Source: Nannocystis sp. (GTDB lineage: Bacteria; Myxococcota_A; Polyangia; Nannocystales; Nannocystaceae). From it: a stretch of 64,000 bases of DNA. The position numbers were made by a program, and so were the translations under genes. The stretch is from contig JADJRG010000013.1 in assembly GCA_016712315.1 (NCBI GenBank), positions 1,896,001 to 1,960,000 of the forward strand, written 5' to 3'. The notes beneath the pieces were generated by a model that saw nothing but the letters and a program-made list of their open reading frames with translations, searched no databases and was not told where the DNA came from. Of this stretch, positions 40,558 through 58,210 are shown one piece after another. Position 1 is the stretch's first letter. Each line of letters begins with the position of its first letter.

Positions 40558-40944
40558 ATGTCTGTTACCAAGGAACAAGTTATCGATTTTCTCAGCAACC
40601 TCCCCGTGATCGAGATCGCGGGCCTCGTGAAGGAGCTCGAGGCCAAGTGGGGAGTCTCCGCTGCGGCGCCCGTCGCCGTCGCTGGTGGTGCGCCCGCTGC
40701 GGCAGCGGCGGCGGCTCCCGTGGAGGAGCAGACCGAGTTCACGGTGGTGCTGAAGAGCTTCGGAGCCAAGAAGATCGACGTCATCAAGGTTATCCGCGCG
40801 GTCATGCCGGGTCTCGGCCTCAAGGAGGCCAAGGAGCTCGTTGAGGGCGCCCCTTGCAACGTCAAGGAAGGGATCTCGAAGACCGAGGCCGCTGAGATGG
40901 TCAAGCAACTGACGGAGGCGGGCGCTGAGGCCGTGGCCCAGTAG
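40558..40944 (+). CDS. rplL: 50S ribosomal protein L7/L12
   Basis: 128 residues. The N-terminal dimerisation region (VIDFLSNLPVIEIAGLVKEL) is followed by an Ala/Pro-rich hinge (about residues 37-58) and the C-terminal factor-binding domain with FTVVLKSFGAKKIDVIKVIR and GLGLKEAKELVEGAP. It recruits EF-G, EF-Tu and other GTPases. CAAAGGA lies ten bases before the ATG. Confidence 0.98.
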   Translation: MSVTKEQVIDFLSNLPVIEIAGLVKELEAKWGVSAAAPVAVAGGAPAAAAAAAPVEEQTEFTVVLKSFGAKKIDVIKVIRAVMPGLGLKEAKELVEGAPCNVKEGISKTEAAEMVKQLTEAGAEAVAQ

Positions 40945-41125
40945 CCGCCGCGTAGCTCCCGGCGTCGCCGGGAAAAACTACGCACACTCTGGCGCCAACG
41001 TCGCCAAGGGGCGCAGCCTCTTGGCGTCGCGCGCCGCTTCGTGTTTTTACTAGCGCGTTTTTACCTGGATTGATTCCTAAAACGTCCGTGCTCTGCGCGG
41101 CGGCTCGCAAACCCGAGGATAGTCG
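40945..41125 (+). promoter_or_regulatory. rplL-rpoB spacer with two hairpins (attenuator or processing region)
   Basis: 181 bases. Hairpin 1: CCCGGC (40958-40963) with GCCGGG (40967-40972), followed by AAAAA. Hairpin 2: CGCCAAG (41002-41008) with CTTGGCG (41020-41026). Downstream is a direct repeat GTTTTTAC (41043-41050 and 41057-41064). In E. coli the same gap holds an attenuator and an RNase III site that set RpoBC levels relative to the stalk proteins; the same role here is inferred from position. Confidence 0.45.
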
Positions 41126-45286
<4,161 letters not shown>

Positions 45287-45310
45287 TCAACGTCACGGGG
45301 AGGTCAGGCC

Positions 45311-49492
<4,182 letters not shown>

Positions 49493-49505
49493 TGGAGTCA
49501 CCGGG

Positions 49506-49533
49506 GGCCAGATGTCGAGATTGCTGGCCTTTT
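49506..49533 (+). terminator. Terminator-like hairpin after rpoC
   Basis: GGCCAG (49506-49511) pairs with CTGGCC (49524-49529), 12-base loop, followed by TTTT (49530-49533). This is the most classical intrinsic-terminator layout in the window and probably limits read-through from rpoBC into the str genes, at least partly. Confidence 0.5.
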
Positions 49534-49622
49534 GGTGCGAATGTGCGCTTTGTGGCGTGCGAATTTCGCGTTGCTGATGCGCGAGGATGCTTGATCTGTC
49601 AGGCGTTCTGCCTTACAACCCT

Positions 49623-49649
49623 CCCCCCAGCCCGCCCGGCTGATGGGGG
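49623..49649 (+). promoter_or_regulatory. Hairpin in the rpsL leader
   Basis: A run of C (49623-49628) and AGCC (49629-49632) face GGCT (49638-49641) and GGGGG (49645-49649) with a small bulge, giving a stable stem about 60 bases before rpsL. The 215-base rpoC-rpsL gap could hold a str-operon promoter, but I do not see good -35/-10 boxes. Confidence 0.35.
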
Positions 49650-49707
49650 CGAAGCGCGGCCCGGCCGCGAACCCCTCCCTGAGTCACTCTGAAAGGCACC
49701 ACGGCGC

Positions 49708-50079
49708 ATGCCGACGATTAACCAACTGGTCCGCAAGGGACGCACGATGCAGGCGAAGCGGGAGAAGGCTCCCGCCCTAGAGGCTTGCCCGCAGAAGCGC
49801 GGCGTCTGTGTCCGCGTCTACACCACCACCCCGAAGAAGCCCAACTCGGCGCTCCGCAAGGTCGCGCGCGTGAGGCTCTCCAACGGCATGGAAGTCACGA
49901 CCTACATCCCGGGCGAGGGGCACAACCTTCAGGAGCACTCGATGGTGCTGATCCGCGGCGGTCGCGTGAAGGATCTCCCCGGCGTTCGCTATCACGTTGT
50001 CCGCGGGACCCTGGATACCACGGGCGTCAACGGTCGGCGCCAGCGCCGCTCCAAGTACGGCGCCAAGCGGCCGAAGTAG
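49708..50079 (+). CDS. rpsL: 30S ribosomal protein S12
   Basis: 123 residues. QLVRKGRTMQAKREKAPALE opens the protein; CVRVYTTTPKKPNSALRKVA and HNLQEHSMVLIRGGRVKDLP hold the lysines that mutate to streptomycin resistance, both unchanged (PKKPN and VKDLP), so the drug-sensitive form is predicted. It helps decoding at the A site. First gene of the str cluster; rpsG follows after 29 bases. Confidence 0.98.
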   Translation: MPTINQLVRKGRTMQAKREKAPALEACPQKRGVCVRVYTTTPKKPNSALRKVARVRLSNGMEVTTYIPGEGHNLQEHSMVLIRGGRVKDLPGVRYHVVRGTLDTTGVNGRRQRRSKYGAKRPK

Positions 50080-50108
50080 CCCGCACACACCTGAGAGGCT
50101 AGCGAACG

Positions 50109-50597
50109 ATGTCCCGCAAAGGATCCTCCCACAAGCAGCGGCCGCACAACGAGCTCCGCTACACCGATCACCCGGCCGAGGTGAACTCGAACATCCACAA
50201 GTTCATCTGTGGCGTGATGTACGACGGCAAGAAGTCGATCGCAGAGCGGATCGTCTTTAGCGCGTTCGACATCATCTCGGAGCGGACGAAGGACGACCCG
50301 GTTAAGGTCTTCGAGAAAGCCGTCGCCAACGTTCGGCCTCGTCTCGAGGTTCGTTCACGGCGCGTCGGCGGCTCCAACTATCAGGTCCCCGTCGAGGTGC
50401 GTCCAGAGCGCAGCCAAGCGCTCGCGTATCGCTGGCTGATCGGTTTTTCGCGGGCTCGGCCCGAGAAGAGCATGTCGGAGCGCCTCGCCAATGAGATGCT
50501 CGATGCCGCGCAGAACCGAGGCGGCGCCGTCAAGAAGCGTGAAGACATTCACAAGATGGCTGAGGCCAACAGGGCCTTCGCTCACTATCGCTGGTAA
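50109..50597 (+). CDS. rpsG: 30S ribosomal protein S7
   Basis: 162 residues, slightly longer than the E. coli form. Recognised from NKFICGVMYDGKKSIAERIV-type N-terminus, KAVANVRPRLEVRSRRVGGS, YQVPVEVRPERSQALAYRWL and REDIHKMAEANRAFAHYRW. It organises the 16S 3' domain and often represses its own operon. fusA follows after 189 bases counted from the preferred fusA start. Confidence 0.98.
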   Translation: MSRKGSSHKQRPHNELRYTDHPAEVNSNIHKFICGVMYDGKKSIAERIVFSAFDIISERTKDDPVKVFEKAVANVRPRLEVRSRRVGGSNYQVPVEVRPERSQALAYRWLIGFSRARPEKSMSERLANEMLDAAQNRGGAVKKREDIHKMAEANRAFAHYRW

Positions 50598-50786
50598 CCG
50601 GGGGATTCTCCGGCTCTCGATCACTCCACTACAACCCTCATGACGAGCCCAGTCGCGCACCGCGAGGTGCCCGGCGCTTGTCGGTGAGAGTGGGCCCTCG
50701 TCGGTCAGATCCGCCCCGGATGGGGACGGATGACCGTCAGAGAGGCCCTCCGTGCGTTCCAGTTCGTTCCCGATCCCACTCCACCG

Positions 50787-52901
50787 ATGCAAACCACCGA
50801 CGACATCGCGGCCATCCGAGACATCGGAATCATGGCCCATATTGATGCCGGGAAGACCACGACGACGGAGCGTGTCCTCTTCTATACGGGCGTGTCGCAC
50901 CGCATCGGCGAGGTTCACGACGGCGCCGCGGTCATGGATTACATGCCGCAGGAGCAGGAGCGAGGGATCACGATCACTGCGGCCGCGACGACCTGCTTCT
51001 GGCGAGGGCACCGGATCAACGTCATCGACACTCCCGGGCACGTCGATTTCACCGTGGAGGTCGAGCGTTCGCTTCGGGTGCTCGACGGCGCGATCGCGGT
51101 CTTTGACGCAGTGCACGGCGTCGAGCCTCAGTCGGAGACGGTGTGGCGGCAAGCAGATCGGTACCGAGTCCCCCGGATCTGCTTCGTGAACAAGATGGAT
51201 CGCGTCGGCGCGAGCCTCGAGCGGACGGTGGAGATGTTGGTGAGCCGGCTAGGGGCTCACCCCTTGGTGGTACAGATCCCGATCGGCGTGGAGTCCGCGT
51301 TCGAGGGAGTCATCGACGTCCTGACGTTAGAGACTCTGCATTGGACCGATGATCTCGGGACCCAACTTGTCCGCGCTCCGCTCGGTGAGTCGCACCCGCT
51401 GCACGACGACGCACTGTTGGCGCGCGAGGCGCTCGTGGAGGCGCTGGCCGAGGTAGACGACGAGGTGATGGGCGTCTTCCTCGAGGCGGGCTCTGGGGGG
51501 GTCGGTTTGGATCTGCTCCGAGCTGGGCTGCGGCGCGCGACGATCGCCAGCGTCGGCGTCCCGGTATTTTGCGGGTCAGCCTTAAAGAATCGGGGCGTTC
51601 AGCCGCTTCTAGACGCGGTGGTCGACTTCTTGCCGTCGCCGCTGGATGTCCCGCCGATCCAAGCCGTGCGCAAGTCGGACGGACAACTCATCGAGCGGCA
51701 CCCGTCCCCCGACGAGCCGTTTTTGGCGTTGGCCTTCAAGGTCCTGCACGACCCGCACCGCGGCCCACTTGTCTTCTTCCGCGTCTACTCTGGTCAGGTG
51801 CGTTTGAAGGACGCCCTCCAGAACGTCACCAAGGATCGCAAGGAGAGGCCGATCAAGCTCCTGCAGGTCCACGCGAACAAGACCCAAGAGATCGAAGAAG
51901 TCGGCGTGGGCAACATCGCGGCGGCTGTCGGCCTGCGTTTTGCCGCGACCGGCGATACTCTGGTGCTGGCGAAGGATGCCGAGGTCTTGCTCGCGGGCAT
52001 GCAGATCCCGGAGCCCGTGATCTTCCGCGCGATCGAGGCCAAGAGCACGGCTGACCAGCCGGCCCTGACCGAGGCGCTCGAGCGTCTTCAGCGAGAAGAT
52101 CCCAGCTTCAAGATCCGTGCGGATCCTGACTCCGGCCAGACGCTGATGGGCGGCATGGGCGAGCTCCACCTGGAGGTCATGGTCGACAGGATCCTCCGCG
52201 AGTACAAGATCTCCGCCAGCGTCGGCAAGCCGCAGGTCGCCTACCGGGAGAGTTGCGCGTCGTCGGTGACCAGGGTGATGGAGTATGACCGCGAGATCGG
52301 CAACAAGCGGCACTTTGCCCGGTTGGTGATGACCGTGGGACCGCGGCCTCGCGGCTCTGAGAACAACTTTGAGAACAGCCTTCCGGCGGCCAAGTCGCGG
52401 AACGAGCCCCCCAAGCTGCTGCCAGAGATGGTCGCGGCGGCGCGTGAAGGGGTGATGGACGCCTTCACTCGAGGCCCGACCCTGGGCTATCCGGTGGTCG
52501 ACGTTGAGGTTCGACTGACGGATGGCGCTTTCGTCGAGGGCGACTCGAGCGCGGCGAGCTTCAGGGCAGCAGCGTCGATGGGCATGATGGCTGCGCTTGA
52601 GGAGGCCGGCCCGGTTCTCCTTGAGCCGTCGATGAAGGTTGAAGTAATTGTCCCGGAGGATTACACCGGGCACGTCGTCTCTGATCTGAACGGGCGGCGA
52701 GGACGGGTCCTGGGGATGGAACCCCGAGGACATTTTCAGGTCATCGACGCCGAAGTGCCCTTGGCAGAGATGGTCGGATATGCTACCGCCCTTCGCTCAG
52801 CAACGCAGGGCCGTGCGACCTACACCATGCGCTTCAGCCACTACACCGAAGTGCCGCACGACGTAGAGCAGGATATCGTTCGCCGCGTTCGCGGCTACTG
52901 A
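50787..52901 (+). CDS. fusA: Elongation factor G (divergent domain IV)
   Basis: 704 residues from the ATG at 50787, which aligns residue for residue with the canonical N-terminus; an in-frame ATG at 50730 would add 19 unconserved residues. GTPase motifs AHIDAGKT, DTPGHVDF and NKMDR and the switch RGITITAAATTCFW are intact. Domain IV is unusual. The usual glycine-rich GGRGQYGHV segment is replaced by EIGNKRHFA (503-511), and residue 583, the tip histidine in E. coli, is valine within GAFVEGDSSAASF. Domains III and V look normal, with MGGMGELHLEVMVDR and GYATALRSATQGRATYTM. It lies in the str-operon EF-G position, between rpsG and tuf, so it is probably the main or a specialised translocase; EF-G2/spd-type origin is possible. 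Confidence 0.9.
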   Translation: MQTTDDIAAIRDIGIMAHIDAGKTTTTERVLFYTGVSHRIGEVHDGAAVMDYMPQEQERGITITAAATTCFWRGHRINVIDTPGHVDFTVEVERSLRVLDGAIAVFDAVHGVEPQSETVWRQADRYRVPRICFVNKMDRVGASLERTVEMLVSRLGAHPLVVQIPIGVESAFEGVIDVLTLETLHWTDDLGTQLVRAPLGESHPLHDDALLAREALVEALAEVDDEVMGVFLEAGSGGVGLDLLRAGLRRATIASVGVPVFCGSALKNRGVQPLLDAVVDFLPSPLDVPPIQAVRKSDGQLIERHPSPDEPFLALAFKVLHDPHRGPLVFFRVYSGQVRLKDALQNVTKDRKERPIKLLQVHANKTQEIEEVGVGNIAAAVGLRFAATGDTLVLAKDAEVLLAGMQIPEPVIFRAIEAKSTADQPALTEALERLQREDPSFKIRADPDSGQTLMGGMGELHLEVMVDRILREYKISASVGKPQVAYRESCASSVTRVMEYDREIGNKRHFARLVMTVGPRPRGSENNFENSLPAAKSRNEPPKLLPEMVAAAREGVMDAFTRGPTLGYPVVDVEVRLTDGAFVEGDSSAASFRAAASMGMMAALEEAGPVLLEPSMKVEVIVPEDYTGHVVSDLNGRRGRVLGMEPRGHFQVIDAEVPLAEMVGYATALRSATQGRATYTMRFSHYTEVPHDVEQDIVRRVRGY

Positions 52902-52956
52902 CCGGACCGCAAAGGCCCGCCCCCGCAAGAAGAGCTTCGAGAAAGAGAGATCCCCC

Positions 52957-54156
<1,200 letters not shown>

Positions 54157-54170
54157 CCGTAGGAGATACC

Positions 54171-54479
54171 GTGGAAGGGCTCAAGATTCGCATCAGGCTT
54201 AAGGCCTTCGATCACAAGCTGTTGGACCAGTCGGCCAACGAGATCGCCGAGACTGCGCGCCGCACGGGTGCGAGCGTCGCCGGTCCGATCCCGTTGCCGA
54301 CCAAGATCAACAAGTACACCGTGCTGCGCGGGCCGTTCATCGACAAGAAGTCGCGTGAGCAGTTCGAGATCCGCACTCACAAGCGTCTCCTGGATATCCT
54401 GGAGCCGAACAAGCAGACGCTCGACGCCCTGATGAAGCTCGACCTTTCGGCGGGCGTGGACGTCGAGATCAAGACCTGA
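54171..54479 (+). CDS. rpsJ: 30S ribosomal protein S10
   Basis: 102 residues from a GTG preceded by AGGAG. Recognised from KIRIRLKAFDHKLLDQSANE, GPIPLPTKINKYTVLRGPFI and the loop QFEIRTHKRLLDILEP. S10 binds 16S rRNA and also NusB in antitermination. Normally rplC (L3) follows; here only seven bases separate its stop from rplD. Confidence 0.97.
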   Translation: MEGLKIRIRLKAFDHKLLDQSANEIAETARRTGASVAGPIPLPTKINKYTVLRGPFIDKKSREQFEIRTHKRLLDILEPNKQTLDALMKLDLSAGVDVEIKT

Positions 54480-54486
54480 GGTAGCC

Positions 54487-55128
54487 ATGGCAAAGCTCAA
54501 CGTCATCGATCTCGAGGGCAAGTCCGTCGGTGAGCTCGAAGTCGCCGATGAGGTCTTCGCGGCCGAGGTCAAGGAGCATCTCCTCTGGGAGATGGTTCGG
54601 TACCAACGTGCGGCGCGTCGCGCCGGATCCGCCTGCGTGAAGGAGCGAAACGAGGTCCATCGCACCGGCGCCAAGCTCTTCAAGCAGAAGGGCACTGGCA
54701 ACGCTCGTCACGGCTCGCGTCGTGCGAACATCTTCCGGGGTGGCGGCAGCGTCCACGGCCCGAAGCCGCGTTCGTACGCCTTCCATGTCAACAAGAAGGT
54801 TCGCGCGGGGGCGTTGCGTTCAGCGCTCAGCCTGCGGGCCAAGGCAGGCGATCTTCTGGTCGTCCGTGATCTCACCCTGCCCGTCGTCAAGACCAAGGCG
54901 CTCGCGCGGTTCCTGAGCGATGTGGCCGCGCCTAAGGCCCTTCTGGTGGACGCCGGTGAGAACCGGACCCTCCAGCTCAGCGCCCGCAACCTGGCGACCT
55001 CGAGCTTCCTTGACGTTCGTGGCGTCAACGTCTACGACATCCTCCGGTTCCCCAAGCTGGTGATCTCGGAGTCTTCCCTGCGCCAGGTGGAGTCTCGACT
55101 CCTCGGACGCAAGCAGGAGCAGGCATGA
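54487..55128 (+). CDS. rplD: 50S ribosomal protein L4
   Basis: 213 residues. Recognised from the RRAGSACVKERNEVHRTGAK and QKGTGNARHGSRRANIFRGG extended loop that lines the exit tunnel, GPKPRSYAFHVNKKVRAGAL, and the C-terminal helix region. It also represses the S10 operon in enterobacteria. The stop overlaps the rplW start by four bases (ATGA). rplC is absent immediately upstream. Confidence 0.97.
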   Translation: MAKLNVIDLEGKSVGELEVADEVFAAEVKEHLLWEMVRYQRAARRAGSACVKERNEVHRTGAKLFKQKGTGNARHGSRRANIFRGGGSVHGPKPRSYAFHVNKKVRAGALRSALSLRAKAGDLLVVRDLTLPVVKTKALARFLSDVAAPKALLVDAGENRTLQLSARNLATSSFLDVRGVNVYDILRFPKLVISESSLRQVESRLLGRKQEQA

Positions 55129-55418
55129 TCCCACATCAGGTCATCATTCGGCCGGTCGTCACCGAGAAGGCGACCGACCTCCAGACCGCGTTAAACCAGT
55201 ACGCCTTCGAGGTCGCCAAGAAGGCCAACAAGATCGAGATCCGCAAGGCGGTCGAGATCCTCTTCGGTGTCAAGGTCGAGAAGGTCCGCACCATGGTCCA
55301 GCGCGGCGATATTCGTCGCGTGGGCAAGTTCTTCGGCCGGAAGGCCTCGTGGAAGAAGGCGTTGGTGACCCTCCACGACGGCGACTCGATCGACCTCTAC
55401 GGGGGCGAGCAGGAGTAA
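55125..55418 (+). CDS. rplW: 50S ribosomal protein L23
   Basis: 97 residues. HQVIIRPVVTEKATDLQTAL and YAFEVAKKANKIEIRKAVEI, then VKVEKVRTMVQRGDIRRVGK, are the L23 signatures. It sits at the exit tunnel rim where trigger factor and SRP dock. Four-base overlap with rplD; rplB follows three bases later. Confidence 0.97.
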   Translation: MIPHQVIIRPVVTEKATDLQTALNQYAFEVAKKANKIEIRKAVEILFGVKVEKVRTMVQRGDIRRVGKFFGRKASWKKALVTLHDGDSIDLYGGEQE

Positions 55419-55421
55419 GCG

Positions 55422-56246
55422 ATGGGTATCAAGGTCTACAGGCCGACCTCGCCGGGTCGCCGCAACATGAGCGTCAACACTAGGGACGCGGTCACGACCG
55501 ATGAGCCCCACAAGCCGCTCGTCGGCCGGGTCTCAAGCAAGGCCGGTCGGAACAACAACGGGCGGATCACCTCGCGCTTCCGGGGTGGCGGTCACAAGCG
55601 TCTCTATCGGACGATCGACTTCCGCCGCGACAAGTACGGCGTCTCTGGGGTGGTGGCTACGGTCGAGTACGATCCGTACCGAACGGCGTTCATCGCGCTG
55701 ATTAACTACTCAGACGGCGAGAAGAGGTATATCCTCGCGCCCGAGGGTCTCAAGGTCGGGGACGCGGTGGTCAGCGCCGCAAGCGCGGACATCAAGCCGG
55801 GTAACAACCTCCCGCTGCGCGCGATTCCGGTCGGTACAATCATCCACAACCTTGAGATCAAGATCGGCCGCGGCGGCCAGCTCGTCCGCTCGGCCGGGTC
55901 GGGCGCTCGGTTGATGGCCCGAGAGGGGCACTGGACGCAAGTTCGTCTTCCCTCGGGTGAGGTTCGCAGGGTGCATGTCGAGTGCCGGGCGACCGTCGGG
56001 ACGCTCAGCAACGCGGATCACGGTCACGTCGAGCTCGGCAAGGCGGGTCGTAACCGCTGGCTGGGCAAGCGCCCGCATAACCGCGGTGTCGCCATGAACC
56101 CAGTCGATCACCCGCTCGGTGGTGGTGAGGGTCGGACTTCGGGTGGTCGTCACCCAGTCTCTCCATGGGGTAAGCCGACCAAGGGCTACCGGACCCGCAC
56201 GAACAAGCGCACTCAGGTCTTCATCGTGTCTCGCAGGAAGAAGTAG
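55422..56246 (+). CDS. rplB: 50S ribosomal protein L2
   Basis: 274 residues. GIKVYRPTSPGRRNMSVNTR, GRNNNGRITSRFRGGGHKRL, and the C-terminal GGGEGRTSGGRHPVSPWGKP loop with the histidine important for peptidyl-transferase activity are present. It stabilises the 23S core and the subunit interface. rpsS starts three bases after its stop. Confidence 0.98.
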   Translation: MGIKVYRPTSPGRRNMSVNTRDAVTTDEPHKPLVGRVSSKAGRNNNGRITSRFRGGGHKRLYRTIDFRRDKYGVSGVVATVEYDPYRTAFIALINYSDGEKRYILAPEGLKVGDAVVSAASADIKPGNNLPLRAIPVGTIIHNLEIKIGRGGQLVRSAGSGARLMAREGHWTQVRLPSGEVRRVHVECRATVGTLSNADHGHVELGKAGRNRWLGKRPHNRGVAMNPVDHPLGGGEGRTSGGRHPVSPWGKPTKGYRTRTNKRTQVFIVSRRKK

Positions 56247-56249
56247 CGT

Positions 56250-56525
56250 ATGGCTCGCTCGGTAAGAAAAGGTCCTTTCGCCGACTCCCATCTCATGGAG
56301 AAGATCGAGACCGCGCTCAAGGAGGGCGGCCGCCGGGTCGTCAAGACTTGGTCGCGGCGCTCGACCATCCTGCCCACCTTTGTCGGGGCCAATGTGATGG
56401 TTCACAACGGCCACAAGTTCATCCCTCTCTTCATCACTGAGAACATGGTCGGGCATAAGCTCGGCGAGTTCGCCCCGACGCGGACCTTCCGCGGCCACAG
56501 CGGTGATCGCAAGGGCAAGAAGTAG
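56250..56525 (+). CDS. rpsS: 30S ribosomal protein S19
   Basis: 91 residues. ARSVRKGPFADSHLMEKIET, KTWSRRSTILPTFVGANVMV and GHKLGEFAPTRTFRGHSGDR identify it. It is in the 30S head, next to S13. rplV follows after nine bases. Confidence 0.98.
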   Translation: MARSVRKGPFADSHLMEKIETALKEGGRRVVKTWSRRSTILPTFVGANVMVHNGHKFIPLFITENMVGHKLGEFAPTRTFRGHSGDRKGKK

Positions 56526-56534
56526 GAGTTCTCG

Positions 56535-56870
56535 ATGGCTACCGCCCGTCTCAGCCACTTGCGGATCACTCCGCGTAAGGCGCGGATCATCGCTGACATG
56601 ATCCGCAATCAGAAGGTCACGAACGCGATCGACAGCCTGCGCTTCATGCACAAGGCGGGGGCTCGCTCCTTCTTTAAGCTCCTCGTCTCCGCTGTCGCGA
56701 ACGCGGAAGATATCGGCAAGGTCGACGTCGATCACCTTGTTGTCACCAAGGTCATCGTTGACCAGGGCCCGACGCTTAAGCGCTGGCGTCCCCGCGCGAT
56801 GGGTCGCGCCAACCGCATCTTGAAGAAAACCAGCCACATCCTCCTCGAGGTGTCGGAGGTCCGTAGCTAG
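56535..56870 (+). CDS. rplV: 50S ribosomal protein L22
   Basis: 111 residues. ATARLSHLRITPRKARIIAD and VSAVANAEDIGKVDVDHLVV, then the tunnel-hairpin segment GPTLKRWRPRAMGRANRILK, where macrolide resistance changes fall, are of normal form. rpsC begins one base after the stop. Confidence 0.98.
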   Translation: MATARLSHLRITPRKARIIADMIRNQKVTNAIDSLRFMHKAGARSFFKLLVSAVANAEDIGKVDVDHLVVTKVIVDQGPTLKRWRPRAMGRANRILKKTSHILLEVSEVRS

Positions 56871-56871
56871 T

Positions 56872-57549
56872 ATGGGTCAAAAAACACATCCGATCGGCTT
56901 CCGCCTCGGCGTCATCAAGACTTGGAGCTCGAAGTGGTTCGAGCAGAACCGCTACAAGCAGTGGCTCCACGAGGACATTCGCCTCCGGCGCTTCTTGAAG
57001 GACGCGCTCGCCGCGGCGAGCATCTCCGAGATCACCATGGAGCGCGCAGCCAACAAGCTGAAGATCAACATCTTCTCCGCGCGCCCCGGTGTGATCATCG
57101 GCAAGCGCGGCGCGGACGTCGAGAAGCTTAAGAAGCGCGTCCAGCGCCTCACCAACTCCGAGGTCTTCCTGAACATCCAGGAGGTCCGTAAGGCCGAGGT
57201 GAACGCCCAACTCGTGGCGGAGAACATCGCCCAGCAGCTCGAGCGGCGGATTGCGTTTCGACGCGCTCTCAAGCGGGCCATGCAGACGGCGATGAAGTTC
57301 GGCGCCAAGGGGATCCGTGTCGCTGCCGCGGGTCGCCTCGCGGGCGCCGAGATGAGTCGCTCCGAGACCTACCGCGCTGGTCGTGTACCCCTCCACACCC
57401 TGCGGGCCGACATCGACTACGGCTTCGCGGAGGCGCACACTACCTCCGGCGCGATCGGGGTCAAGTGCTGGATCTTCAAGGGCGAGGTCTACGGGCCCCG
57501 CGTCTCACAGCAGAGCGATCCCCGCTTCCCGCGGCCGCAGCGCAGCTAG
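56872..57549 (+). CDS. rpsC: 30S ribosomal protein S3
   Basis: 225 residues. GQKTHPIGFRLGVIKTWSSK starts it; the KH domain has FSARPGVIIGKRGADVEKLK with the GKRG loop (G-x-x-G); the C-terminal domain has AAGRLAGAEMSRSETYRAGR and HTTSGAIGVKCWIFKGEVYG. It lies at the mRNA entry and forms part of the ribosomal helicase. rplP follows after 23 bases. Confidence 0.98.
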   Translation: MGQKTHPIGFRLGVIKTWSSKWFEQNRYKQWLHEDIRLRRFLKDALAAASISEITMERAANKLKINIFSARPGVIIGKRGADVEKLKKRVQRLTNSEVFLNIQEVRKAEVNAQLVAENIAQQLERRIAFRRALKRAMQTAMKFGAKGIRVAAAGRLAGAEMSRSETYRAGRVPLHTLRADIDYGFAEAHTTSGAIGVKCWIFKGEVYGPRVSQQSDPRFPRPQRS

Positions 57550-57572
57550 GCGCTCTGTAGAAGGACTGAGTC

Positions 57573-57986
57573 ATGCTTTCACCAGCAAGAGTCAAATATC
57601 GGAAAGTCTTTCGCAGCCGCGTCACTGGCTTTGCCAAGGGCGGCGGAGAGGTCAGCTTCGGCGACTTCGGTCTTCAGGCGGTGGAGGCTGGTTGGCTGAG
57701 CTCCCGTCAGATCGAGGCTGCTCGTATCGCGATCAACCGCCACGTGAAGCGCGGCGGCAAGCTCTACATCCGGATCTTCCCGGACAAGCCGGTCTCGCGT
57801 AAGCCGGCCGAGACCCGGATGGGTAAGGGCAAAGGGGCTCCTGACTACTGGGTGGCCGTGATCCGCCCGGGTCGAGTCCTTTATGAAATCGAGGGTGTCA
57901 CCGAGGAGCTCGCGCGTGCGGCCTTCCTCCGCGCCCATCACAAGCTTCCGCTGAAGACCCGCTTCGTGAAGAGGGACGCTCTATGA
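57573..57986 (+). CDS. rplP: 50S ribosomal protein L16
   Basis: 137 residues. It has a KYRKVFRSRVTGFAKGGGEV start, FGLQAVEAGWLSSRQIEAAR, and FPDKPVSRKPAETRMGKGKG, the segment near the peptidyl-transferase centre that carries the Arg hydroxylated in some bacteria. Four-base overlap with rpmC. Confidence 0.98.
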   Translation: MLSPARVKYRKVFRSRVTGFAKGGGEVSFGDFGLQAVEAGWLSSRQIEAARIAINRHVKRGGKLYIRIFPDKPVSRKPAETRMGKGKGAPDYWVAVIRPGRVLYEIEGVTEELARAAFLRAHHKLPLKTRFVKRDAL

Positions 57987-58210
57987 AGGCCACGGAAATC
58001 CGCGAGCGTAGCGACGCTGACCTCAACGCGCTGGAGATCCAGCTCCGCGAGCAGCTCCTTCGCCTCAACGTCGCAAAAGCGACCCAACGCGCTCACGACA
58101 CGGCTCGGTTTGGCCGTATTCGTCGCGACATCGCCCGCATCAAGACTATCCAGCGGGAGCGGAAGCTCGGCATCGGCGCCGAGCGGGTCTCCCAGGAGGC
58201 GCAATCGTGA
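57983..58210 (+). CDS. rpmC: 50S ribosomal protein L29
   Basis: 75 residues, helical hairpin. KATEIRERSDADLNALEIQL and the ARFGRIRRDIARIKTIQRER helix with the conserved RRxIARIKT core are recognisable. It has a slightly longer C-terminus than the usual 63-70. It overlaps both neighbours by four bases (ATGA and GTGA). Confidence 0.95.
   Translation: MKATEIRERSDADLNALEIQLREQLLRLNVAKATQRAHDTARFGRIRRDIARIKTIQRERKLGIGAERVSQEAQS

Noticed and set aside
50730..50786. An upstream EF-G start at 50730
   Set aside because: The ATG at 50787 gives an N-terminus that matches canonical EF-G in length; the extra 19 residues have no counterpart.
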